Shown one piece after another: positions 1 to 6,014 of a stretch of DNA of 6,715 nt. The translations under genes were made by a program, and so were the position numbers. This DNA comes from Myxococcales bacterium. GTDB lineage: Bacteria > Myxococcota_A > Polyangia > Fen-1088. The stretch spans positions 1,701 through 8,415 of the forward strand of contig PMZX01000157.1 in the NCBI GenBank assembly GCA_003170035.1, in the 5' to 3' direction. Each line of letters opens with the position of its first letter. Within the stretch, counting starts at the first letter, position 1. The notes under the pieces are model-generated. The model did not search any database, was not told the origin of the DNA, and saw only the letters and a list, made by a program, of their open reading frames with translations.

Positions 1-1305
1 CTAGCCTCCCCTTCCAATTCCGTAGTACGTGAACCCGGCGGCACGCAGGTCTGACGGTTCCCAGACGTTGCGCCCATCGACGACCAGCGGCGTGCGCATG
101 AGGCCGTACAGGCGCTCGAAGTTGGGCCGGCGATAGTCGCGCCATTCTGTGACCAAGGCCAGGGCATCGGCGCCCTCGGCGCATTGGTAGTTGGAGGCCT
201 GGAATTCCACCCGCTCACCCAGGATCTTGCGTGCCGCCGGAATAGCGACGGGATCGGTGGCTGCCACGCGCGCACCGGCGGCCAGCAAGTCCTCGATGAG
301 GACCAGAGCTGGCGCCTCGCGCACGTCGTCGGTGCCGGGCTTGAAGGCAAGCCCCCACACGGCGATCTTGCGACCCTGAAGGCCGCCGCCAAAGTGCTCC
401 AGCAGGCGTTCGGCCAGAAGGTGTTTCTGCCGCTCGTTGACCGCTTCGACCGCTGCCAGGATTTGTAGATGCGTGCCCGCTTCCTTTGCGGTGCTGATCA
501 CCGCGCGCAGATCCTTGGGAAAGCAGCTTCCGCCGAATCCCGCCCCCGCGTACAGGAACTTGGTGCCGATGCGTGCGTCGGAACCCAGTCCCTTGCGCAC
601 GAGTTCGATGTCGGCGCCCACCGCGTCGCACAGACCGGCCAACTCGTTCATGAACGAGATGCGCGTCGCCAGCATGGCGTTGGCGGCGTACTTGGTCAGC
701 TCGGCCGAGCGGCGGTCCATCACCAGGATGCGGTCACTCGATCGGGTGAACGGCGTGTACAAGGCCTGCAGGGTGTGGAGCGCGCGCGGGTCGCTGGTCC
801 CGACGATCACGCGATCGGGCTTCATGAAGTCGTTGACCGCATCGCCCTCCTTGAGAAACTCGGGGTTGGCTGCAACTGCGAATTTGTGGCGCGCATGCTG
901 GCGTACGATCGCCTCGACCTTGTCGCCGGTGCCGACCGGCACGGTGGACTTGGTCACCAGCACGGCCCAGCCGGAAAGGGCGCGCGCGGCGGTTTCTGCG
1001 CCCTGGAAGATGTAGCGGAGATCGGCCGAGCCGTCGGGCGCGGGCGGAGTGCCCACCGCCAGAACCACGACCACGGCGCCAGCCACAGCGGCAGATATGT
1101 CGGTGGTAAAGGCGAGTCGGCCTTCTTGCAGGTTGTGGGCGATCAACTTGTCCAGGCCGGGTTCGTAGATAGGCACCTGGCCCTGCTTGAGCACGGCGAT
1201 CTTTTCCCCGTCTATGTCGCAGCAGGTGACGTCGTTGCCCATGTCCGCGAAACCCGCACCCGCGACCAGTCCGACGTAGCCGGTCCCGATGACACAGATT
1301 TTCAT
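1..1305 (-). CDS. ugd: UDP-glucose 6-dehydrogenase
   Basis: Cytoplasmic enzyme of the UDP-glucose/GDP-mannose dehydrogenase family; it oxidises UDP-glucose twice with NAD+ to UDP-glucuronate, a precursor for acidic exopolysaccharide, capsule or LPS sugars. Seen in the 434-aa product: an N-terminal Rossmann motif MKICVIGTGYVGL (residues 1-13), VGTPP near 85, KSTVPVGT near 119-126, NPEFLKEG near 147-154, the KYAANA helix near 205, the catalytic-cysteine motif GFGGSCFPKDL (Cys at about 261), and a C-terminal UDP-binding domain with WGLAFKPGTDD near 317-327. All expected catalytic residues are present and the length is normal for the family. I chose the ATG at 1303-1305 because the Rossmann strand starts there; a GTG at 1321-1323 would add six residues (MLGCST) with no family support. 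No strong Shine-Dalgarno precedes it. The TAG stop is the first three bases of the window, so nothing can be said about the downstream neighbour. It is divergent from the nucleotidyltransferase gene, and joint regulation from the shared gap is plausible. Confidence 0.96.
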   Translation of the reverse strand: MKICVIGTGYVGLVAGAGFADMGNDVTCCDIDGEKIAVLKQGQVPIYEPGLDKLIAHNLQEGRLAFTTDISAAVAGAVVVVLAVGTPPAPDGSADLRYIFQGAETAARALSGWAVLVTKSTVPVGTGDKVEAIVRQHARHKFAVAANPEFLKEGDAVNDFMKPDRVIVGTSDPRALHTLQALYTPFTRSSDRILVMDRRSAELTKYAANAMLATRISFMNELAGLCDAVGADIELVRKGLGSDARIGTKFLYAGAGFGGSCFPKDLRAVISTAKEAGTHLQILAAVEAVNERQKHLLAERLLEHFGGGLQGRKIAVWGLAFKPGTDDVREAPALVLIEDLLAAGARVAATDPVAIPAARKILGERVEFQASNYQCAEGADALALVTEWRDYRRPNFERLYGLMRTPLVVDGRNVWEPSDLRAAGFTYYGIGRGG

Positions 1306-1332
1306 AGTGGAGCAGCCTAGCACAGTGGACTC

Positions 1333-1352
1333 TTGCAGCCGCAGGGCTGCAA
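1333..1352. promoter_or_regulatory. Perfect 20-bp interrupted palindrome in the divergent intergenic gap
   Basis: The sequence shows TTGCAGCC, a 4-base spacer GCAG, then GGCTGCAA: eight paired positions with no mismatch. It lies in the 65-bp space between the ugd start (1305) and the likely nucleotidyltransferase start (1371), where both promoters must sit unless transcription begins inside a gene. Inference: an operator for a dimeric regulator acting on both divergent genes. It could instead act as an RNA hairpin in a 5' leader. It is not a typical intrinsic terminator because no T-run follows on either strand. No clear -35/-10 pair could be assigned. Confidence 0.45.
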
Positions 1353-1370
1353 TGTGGAATAATGGCCTGC

Positions 1371-2381
1371 ATGCAGGTGATGATTCTTGCGGCTGGCCGT
1401 TCGACCCGCCTCGGCTCTTTGGGCCTGGCTCTTCCCAAGCCCCTGCTTCCGGTGTGTGGCTATCCCGCGGTGACCTTTGTCCTGGCGTTGTGTCGGCAAG
1501 CCGGCCTGCACGACATCGTGATCAACCTGCACCACCACGGCGACAAACTGGGCAAGACCCTGGGCGACGGCTCGCAGTTTGGCGTCAGCCTGCGCTACTC
1601 AGTCGAAGAAGAATTGCTCGGCACCGGCGGGGGAGTGGGCAAGGCCCGCGCGCTCTTTTCATCCGAACCGGTGCTCATCATCAACGGCAAGGTTGCGGCC
1701 GATGTCGATCTGCGCGCGGTCATTGCGGCCCACGCCCAGGCGCCTCGGGGAACGGTGGCCACCATGGTGCTGCGTACGGATCCTCATCCCGAACTGTGGG
1801 CGCCCATTGGCGTGGATACGGACGGCAAGGTGATGAGCATCCGAGGGCAAAGCGTGGCCCACGGCGCGCCCCTCGCCCCGCGTATGTTCACCGGCATTCA
1901 GGTGGTCGAATCGACGTTGCTCGACCGCCTGCCTGCCGGCGTGTCCGACCTTATCGGAGACGCGTACATTCCGGCGCTGCGAGCCGGAGATCGCATCGGA
2001 TTCATGACCATGACCGGCTACTTCGCCGAGCATTCCACGCCGGGAAGCTATCTCGCCGGGAACCTGGCCTTGCTTGCCAACCCCGACCTGCTGTCACATC
2101 CACCCGGGCCTCTTGTGGGCGTAGATTCCGCCGCGCAGATCGATGCCTCGGCTCGGATCGTGCCGCCGGTTCGCCTCGCGGCCGGGGCGGCGGTCGAGGC
2201 GGGTGCCGTGGTGGGGCCGTGGGCCGTGGTGTGCGGCGGCGGCCGCGTGTCGGCCGGCGCGCAAGTGGTTCGCAGTGTGGTGTGGTCAGGCGCAACCGCC
2301 CGAGGAAACACAGTGGGAACCATCGTGGCCCCCGAGGGCCCGTTTCTCGCCGAAACGACTCCGCCGCCGCAGATGGTGTGA
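1371..2381 (+). CDS. NDP-sugar pyrophosphorylase-like nucleotidyltransferase with C-terminal hexapeptide-like region
   Basis: Member of the sugar-1-phosphate nucleotidyltransferase superfamily (GT-A-like Rossmann fold); such enzymes join a sugar-1-phosphate to an NTP, giving an NDP-sugar and pyrophosphate. Residues are numbered from the ATG at 1362 (339 aa). The NTP-binding signature LAAGRSTRLG is at 9-18, LPKPLLPV at 24-31 with the conserved Lys26, and LGTGGGVGKA at 86-95, which resembles the LGTGGA motif of the MurU/HddC/WcbM-type group. A Val/Ala/Gly-rich region at about 252-325 looks like degenerate left-handed beta-helix hexapeptides. The expected metal-binding Asp after IING is Lys110, and the usual W-x-D-[IV]-G-T-P motif reads FAEHSTP, with Glu223 in place of Asp. 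I prefer the start at 1371 (MQVMILAAGR) because families normally begin just before MILAAG; 1362 and 1380 are alternatives and no ribosome site decides. The substrate cannot be read from sequence. It may be a specialised subfamily or a catalytically altered protein. Confidence 0.88.
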   Translation: MQVMILAAGRSTRLGSLGLALPKPLLPVCGYPAVTFVLALCRQAGLHDIVINLHHHGDKLGKTLGDGSQFGVSLRYSVEEELLGTGGGVGKARALFSSEPVLIINGKVAADVDLRAVIAAHAQAPRGTVATMVLRTDPHPELWAPIGVDTDGKVMSIRGQSVAHGAPLAPRMFTGIQVVESTLLDRLPAGVSDLIGDAYIPALRAGDRIGFMTMTGYFAEHSTPGSYLAGNLALLANPDLLSHPPGPLVGVDSAAQIDASARIVPPVRLAAGAAVEAGAVVGPWAVVCGGGRVSAGAQVVRSVVWSGATARGNTVGTIVAPEGPFLAETTPPPQMV

Positions 2382-2401
2382 TCGCCGGCCTCCGGTCTCG
2401 C
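2382..2401. other. 20-bp gap between convergent genes
   Basis: The plus-strand nucleotidyltransferase ends with TGA at 2379-2381 and the minus-strand cheA-like gene ends with TAG at 2402-2404. The gap holds only a 4-bp stem (CCGG-cct-CCGG, 2385-2395) with no T-run, too weak to call a terminator. Transcripts from the two sides may overlap at their 3' ends. Confidence 0.6.
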
Positions 2402-4687
2402 CTATCTTCCTCCCACCGCGGGCGTTGAGGCCTGCTCGCGCAGGCAGACGCGGACAGCCTCCACCAGGCTGCGTTTGTGGCGCGATTTGGGCAAGAAGAC
2501 ATTGGCGCCTGCGGACAGCGCGCGCTGGCGGGTCGACTGCGAAGTGCGCGACGAGAGGACGACGATGGGTAGGCCGCGCAGGGTCGGTTCGTTTCGAATC
2601 CGCGCGATCAGCTGGAACCCGTCCACGCGCGGCATTTCCAGCCCAGTCACCACCGCGTCGAATCGCCGCTCGCCCAGCATCTCCCACGCATCCCAGCCGT
2701 CCTCTGCGGCGACGGTCTGGTAGCCGCCGACGGAGAGCAAGCGCGAAGCACTCTCGCGCGCCATGCGCGAATCGTCGACGATGAGCACGCGGGGTTGTCC
2801 TCGCCGAGGCCCGGGTGGCGCAACTCGGGGCGGCCCAAAGGCCGCGTCGGCAAGCGTGCCCAGGTCGAGCACAAGTTGCGCCTTGCCAGCTCCCGACGCG
2901 GTCACCCCGGCGTAGAGCGGAATCAGCCCGAGCAGCGGGCCTGCCGGTCGGATCACCACGGTGCGCGGACCGATGACCTTGTCGCAGGTGAAGACGAAGT
3001 CGCGGCCGCCGTAGCGCACATGCAAGGCCGCCGCGCGCCGGCCCGGGGGTAGCTCGACGCCCAGCAAGGCATGCAGGCGCAGAAGAGGCAGCGAGGGTAC
3101 GGTCCCGGCCGGCTGGTCGGTCAGCATGGGCGTCACGAGGGAATTGCCAGCCAGCATGTCAGGCCCCACCGGCAGTGCTTCGACGACGTAGGCAGCCGGC
3201 ACGACGTAGACTTGGCCGCCCAACTTGAAGAGCATGGCCTGCGCGATCGCGGCCGTGAGCGGCACCGAGAGGCGAAACCGCGTGAAGACGCCCGCCTGGT
3301 ACTCTAGCTTCACCTCGCCGCCCATGTGCGCGATGGTGCGCTCGACGATATTGAGGCCCATGCCTCGGCCGGCCAGCGGGTCCGAATGGGGTCGGGTGGA
3401 GAACCCCGGCTCGAACACCGCCGCGAGCAAGCCCTTTTCGTCCAGCGCCGCGGCCGCCGCTTGGCGTCCGGTGCGCCGCAACGCCTTTTGGACCGCCTCC
3501 CGATCGAGGCCTCCCCCGTCGTCCTCGAAGGTGAGGAAGACGCAGTCGGCCTCTTGCGTGGTCTTGATCTCGATGCGACCGCGCGCAGGCTTGCCGCGCT
3601 GGGCGCGCACCTCGGCCGATTCGATCCCATGAGCCAGGGCATTGCGCAGAAGGTGAAGCAAGGGGTCGGCGAGTTGGTCGACCAGGCTCTTGTCCAGTTC
3701 GACCTCGCCGCCCGTGACCACCATTTCCACCGGGCGATGGCAGGTGCGCTCCAGCTCGCGCATGGCCGAGCCGAGCCGGCTGTACAGCCATTCCATGGGC
3801 ACGAGGCGCGCGCGCCGGATCTGCTCTTCAAGTTGCTCCGAGGTTTGGCGCATGGAACCCGCGTCGGCCCCCAGCGCGCGGGCCGTGCGGTCCAGATAGG
3901 ACGCGAAGTTGGCGAGCGCGACCTCCGCCTCGCCCAAACGGTCAAGAAGCCGCGTCCTCCCTTCCTGCTGTGGCAATACTACAGTGCTTGCGGTCAAGTC
4001 CGCTCCCAGTTCGCCCAAAGTGGTCCGCATGCTTTCGCGGACGACGCGCAGATCACGCATCACGCTCTCGAGCTCATTCACGCGCCGCTCGAGGCGCGTA
4101 CGCAGGATGACGAGATCGCCCACGCCATCGAGGAGCACATCCAGCCGCTCGGCCTCGACCCGGAGCATGCCTTCGCCGCTCGCGCGCCGATCGGCGACGG
4201 CGCGCCGGTCAGTCGGTCGGCGGCGCTCCGCCGTTCCCTGCAGGACGGTGACGGCTTCCAGCGGATCGGCGCCGCGCGCGGGCGGGGCTGTCAGACGGGC
4301 GCTGGTAAGCAGCGCGCGCAGAGAGGAGATGCCCTCATCGATTCGTTCCAGGATTCCAAAGGTGGGCGCGAGCTTCCCGATCCGCATCTCGGAACACAGC
4401 TCTTCCAGTTCATGAGCGGCCCGTGCAATGGCGTCGTGGGCCACCGAGCCCGCCGCACCCTTGAGCGTGTGTAGATGGCGAAACAAGGCGTCCACCAGTT
4501 GTGGATCCACCTCCAAGGTGGAATCAGCAGCGCGCGCCAGCGCCCGCTGCGCCTCCGCGATCTGGCGCAGGCGCTTGTCGGCCTCGTCGAGAAACAAGCC
4601 GCGAAGCAGTTCAGCGTCGTCCGGGCTCCACTCGCCAAGCGGGCCGCGCTCGCCGCTGTCCGAGCCGTCTTTGCCGGGCGATGACAT
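2402..4687 (-). CDS. cheA: Hybrid CheA-type histidine kinase with C-terminal degenerate receiver
   Basis: Cytoplasmic chemosensory kinase of 761 aa; CheA proteins autophosphorylate an HPt histidine under control of receptor and CheW and pass the phosphoryl group to receivers. Domains in order: HPt/P1 at about 22-130 with phospho-site His73 in HTLKG; a short Arg-rich linker at about 131-172 with no recognisable P2 CheY-docking domain; a long helical dimerisation region at about 173-310; an HATPase/P4 domain at about 311-478 with N-box Asn349 (HLLRNALAHG), G1 box DDGGG at 389-393, F-box FEPGFST and G2 box GRGMGL at 440-445; a CheW-like P5 domain at about 480-620; and a receiver at about 631-750. 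The kinase core looks intact, although the usual Asp of the N-box DHG is Ala352. The receiver keeps Asp638/Asp639, Ser712 and Lys734, but its phospho-acceptor position is Gly682 (VVTGLEMP, where VVTDLEMP would be expected). The layout matches FrzE-type CheA-CheY hybrids. The gene starts 8 nt after the chemoreceptor stop, with no clear ribosome site, and is probably translationally coupled. It is the last gene of the operon. Confidence 0.95.
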   Translation of the reverse strand: MSSPGKDGSDSGERGPLGEWSPDDAELLRGLFLDEADKRLRQIAEAQRALARAADSTLEVDPQLVDALFRHLHTLKGAAGSVAHDAIARAAHELEELCSEMRIGKLAPTFGILERIDEGISSLRALLTSARLTAPPARGADPLEAVTVLQGTAERRRPTDRRAVADRRASGEGMLRVEAERLDVLLDGVGDLVILRTRLERRVNELESVMRDLRVVRESMRTTLGELGADLTASTVVLPQQEGRTRLLDRLGEAEVALANFASYLDRTARALGADAGSMRQTSEQLEEQIRRARLVPMEWLYSRLGSAMRELERTCHRPVEMVVTGGEVELDKSLVDQLADPLLHLLRNALAHGIESAEVRAQRGKPARGRIEIKTTQEADCVFLTFEDDGGGLDREAVQKALRRTGRQAAAAALDEKGLLAAVFEPGFSTRPHSDPLAGRGMGLNIVERTIAHMGGEVKLEYQAGVFTRFRLSVPLTAAIAQAMLFKLGGQVYVVPAAYVVEALPVGPDMLAGNSLVTPMLTDQPAGTVPSLPLLRLHALLGVELPPGRRAAALHVRYGGRDFVFTCDKVIGPRTVVIRPAGPLLGLIPLYAGVTASGAGKAQLVLDLGTLADAAFGPPRVAPPGPRRGQPRVLIVDDSRMARESASRLLSVGGYQTVAAEDGWDAWEMLGERRFDAVVTGLEMPRVDGFQLIARIRNEPTLRGLPIVVLSSRTSQSTRQRALSAGANVFLPKSRHKRSLVEAVRVCLREQASTPAVGGR

Positions 4688-4695
4688 GGCACCAG

Positions 4696-5523
4696 CTAGC
4701 GCTCGTTCTCTGTCGTGCCGTCGGCCAGCACAGCCAGCACGCGCCGTAGCGCATCGCCGAGCGGCGTGGTTGCGTCGTCCAGCAGGGGCGCAAGCGGTTG
4801 TAGAAGGCCGGTGATCGCGGCGCTCCGTTCGCGCAGGGCTCGCGCCAGATCGGCCTCGCCGTGGCCGGCGAAGCGCAGCCGCGTCAGCGCCTGGGTCAGC
4901 TCCTTCACGGCGGCGGCCAGAGCCACGGTGTCGCGTCCCGCCTGGGCGGCAGAGGCGGCCAGCGTCTCGGCCACCTTGCGAAGCTCCTCAATGGTGTGGT
5001 TGGCTTCGCTGGTCGAGTTCACGATGGTCTGGATGAAGGCTCCGATGTCCTTGGTGGCCGCCGTCGAGCGCTCGGCCAGTTTGCGCACGTCCTCGGCCAC
5101 CAGGCCGAAAGCCTTGCCCTGCACGCCCGCGCGCGAGGCCTCGATGGCCGCGTTGAGCGCTAGGATATTGGTCTCCGACGTGACGTCGTCGAACAACTCC
5201 ACGATCTGGCCGATCTCGTCGGAACGTGCCTCCAGCGCCTTCAGCTTGCGCGCAATCTCAGCGATGGCCGCCTGCTGGTGAGACACGCCGTCGCTTATCA
5301 CCTGGGTGGAACGCCTGAGCCCCTCCGCGACCGACAGGGTATGGGTGGCGCTGCCTGCGATCCGGCTGGCATGCCGGTCCAGCGCTTCCAGCATTTCGTT
5401 CAGCGCGCGGGCCAGGGGTGTCAGGGTGGGGGTGTTTTCCTCAGCGCGCACTGTCAGATCGCCACCCTTGGCGGCGTTCATCACGTGCAGGAGGTTCTCC
5501 ATTCCGCTACTGCTTTTGGTCAT
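4696..5523 (-). CDS. Short soluble methyl-accepting chemotaxis protein (MCP)
   Basis: Cytoplasmic chemoreceptor of 275 aa that should assemble with CheW and CheA and control kinase activity. The signalling hairpin tip is clear: SETNILALNAAIEASRAG at about 116-133, followed by GKAFGLVAEDVRKLAERS at 136-153. No hydrophobic segment or signal peptide is present, so it is not membrane-anchored. The N-terminal stretch GDLTVRAEE...LARALNEMLEAL (about 21-48) resembles the second half of a HAMP domain; no other sensory domain is seen. The helical arms around the tip are short. A QQAA motif like that of classical methylation helix 1 lies only about 30 residues before the tip, against roughly 60 or more in Tsr-type receptors, and only a partial methylation consensus surrounds Gln83-Gln84. 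Residues from about 217 onward form a tail I do not recognise. The ATG overlaps the upstream cheW stop (ATGA, 5520-5523). FrzCD of Myxococcus is the closest functional analogue I can name, though it is longer. Confidence 0.93.
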   Translation of the reverse strand: MTKSSSGMENLLHVMNAAKGGDLTVRAEENTPTLTPLARALNEMLEALDRHASRIAGSATHTLSVAEGLRRSTQVISDGVSHQQAAIAEIARKLKALEARSDEIGQIVELFDDVTSETNILALNAAIEASRAGVQGKAFGLVAEDVRKLAERSTAATKDIGAFIQTIVNSTSEANHTIEELRKVAETLAASAAQAGRDTVALAAAVKELTQALTRLRFAGHGEADLARALRERSAAITGLLQPLAPLLDDATTPLGDALRRVLAVLADGTTENER

Positions 5524-6014
5524 GGACTTGTCACCGTGCTGATGGCGTGGCGAACGTGATCGATGGCCTGCTGGGCGCTTATCAGCAAGGCGGGGCCGTC
5601 GGCGTCGAGCACCGTGGCGGCCACAAAAATCGGCCGCGGGGGCGGTGGCCGGCTGTGCTGCTCGTCGACCCGGCCCAGGCGCACCTCACGTTCCACGGCC
5701 AGGGCGGCGGCAATCGCCGGCGTGTTGGCATCGGGGGCGGTCTCGATCAAGATGAGTCTCTCGGCGTTCATGGGATCGGGTATGCCGTCGCCATTCGCCT
5801 CGCCGGCCTGGGGAAAGTACACACCCAGGTCCAGCACGGGCAGGATCTGGCCTCGCACCGGGGCAATCCCGCGCATCACGGGCGGGGCCAGCGGCACCGG
5901 CGTCAGCCCCGGCATGGGCAGCATCTCGCGCACCACGCTGGCGGGCAGGGCGCAGCGCAGGCCGCGCAGGTGGAAGAAGACCACATCCAGGTTGGAAGAC
6001 GCCGCCACAATCAC
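5520..6014 (-). CDS. cheW: CheW-like chemotaxis coupling protein
   Basis: Small cytoplasmic adaptor of 164 aa, expected to link the soluble chemoreceptor to the P5 domain of the CheA hybrid. The CheW fold is visible from about residue 9: the strand DVVFFHLRGLRCALP, the helix ASVVREMLPMPGLTPVP (about 25-41), then the hallmark MRGIAPVRGQILPVLDL at about 47-63, which corresponds to the RG-x-x-x-x-RG-x-x-x-PV-x-DL core of CheW. The second subdomain (about 84-160) is less conserved and holds a proline-rich insert, RPPPPRP near 122-128. It starts with GTG at 6012-6014, overlapping the TGA of the preceding gene (GTGA); its own TGA overlaps the chemoreceptor ATG. No Shine-Dalgarno is evident at the GTG, so coupling to upstream translation is likely. 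It may alternatively serve other receptors encoded elsewhere. Family assignment is firm; partner specificity is inferred from the operon. Confidence 0.92.
   Translation of the reverse strand: MIVAASSNLDVVFFHLRGLRCALPASVVREMLPMPGLTPVPLAPPVMRGIAPVRGQILPVLDLGVYFPQAGEANGDGIPDPMNAERLILIETAPDANTPAIAAALAVEREVRLGRVDEQHSRPPPPRPIFVAATVLDADGPALLISAQQAIDHVRHAISTVTSP

Noticed and set aside
469..1320. Plus-strand open frame of 283 codons opposite ugd
   Set aside because: It lies wholly antisense to a gene with all expected catalytic motifs. Its translation has no recognisable domain and it is explained by GC-rich codon structure.
1333..1362. Possible -35/-10 promoter (TTGCAG, 18-bp spacer, GAATAA) giving a near-leaderless transcript
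   Set aside because: The match to sigma-70 consensus is poor and the -35 candidate lies inside the palindrome. There is not enough to annotate it as a promoter.
2385..2395. Intrinsic terminator between the convergent genes
   Set aside because: Only a 4-bp stem (CCGG-cct-CCGG) with no T-run on either strand.
1289..2428. Plus-strand open frame of 379 codons overlapping the nucleotidyltransferase gene
   Set aside because: It is the same strand in another frame and gives an Arg/Gly/Ser-rich translation without motifs, while the 1371-2381 frame carries the NTP-binding signature.
2642..2644. Sequencing error or frameshift as the cause of the missing receiver Asp
   Set aside because: The frame continues without disruption through the rest of the receiver, and GGG differs from both Asp codons at two positions.
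3326..4474. Plus-strand open frame of 382 codons opposite the cheA-like gene
   Set aside because: It is antisense to the HPt, dimerisation and ATPase domains of a clear CheA. The predicted protein is rich in Arg, Ala and Gln with no family pattern, which is typical of a high-GC shadow frame.
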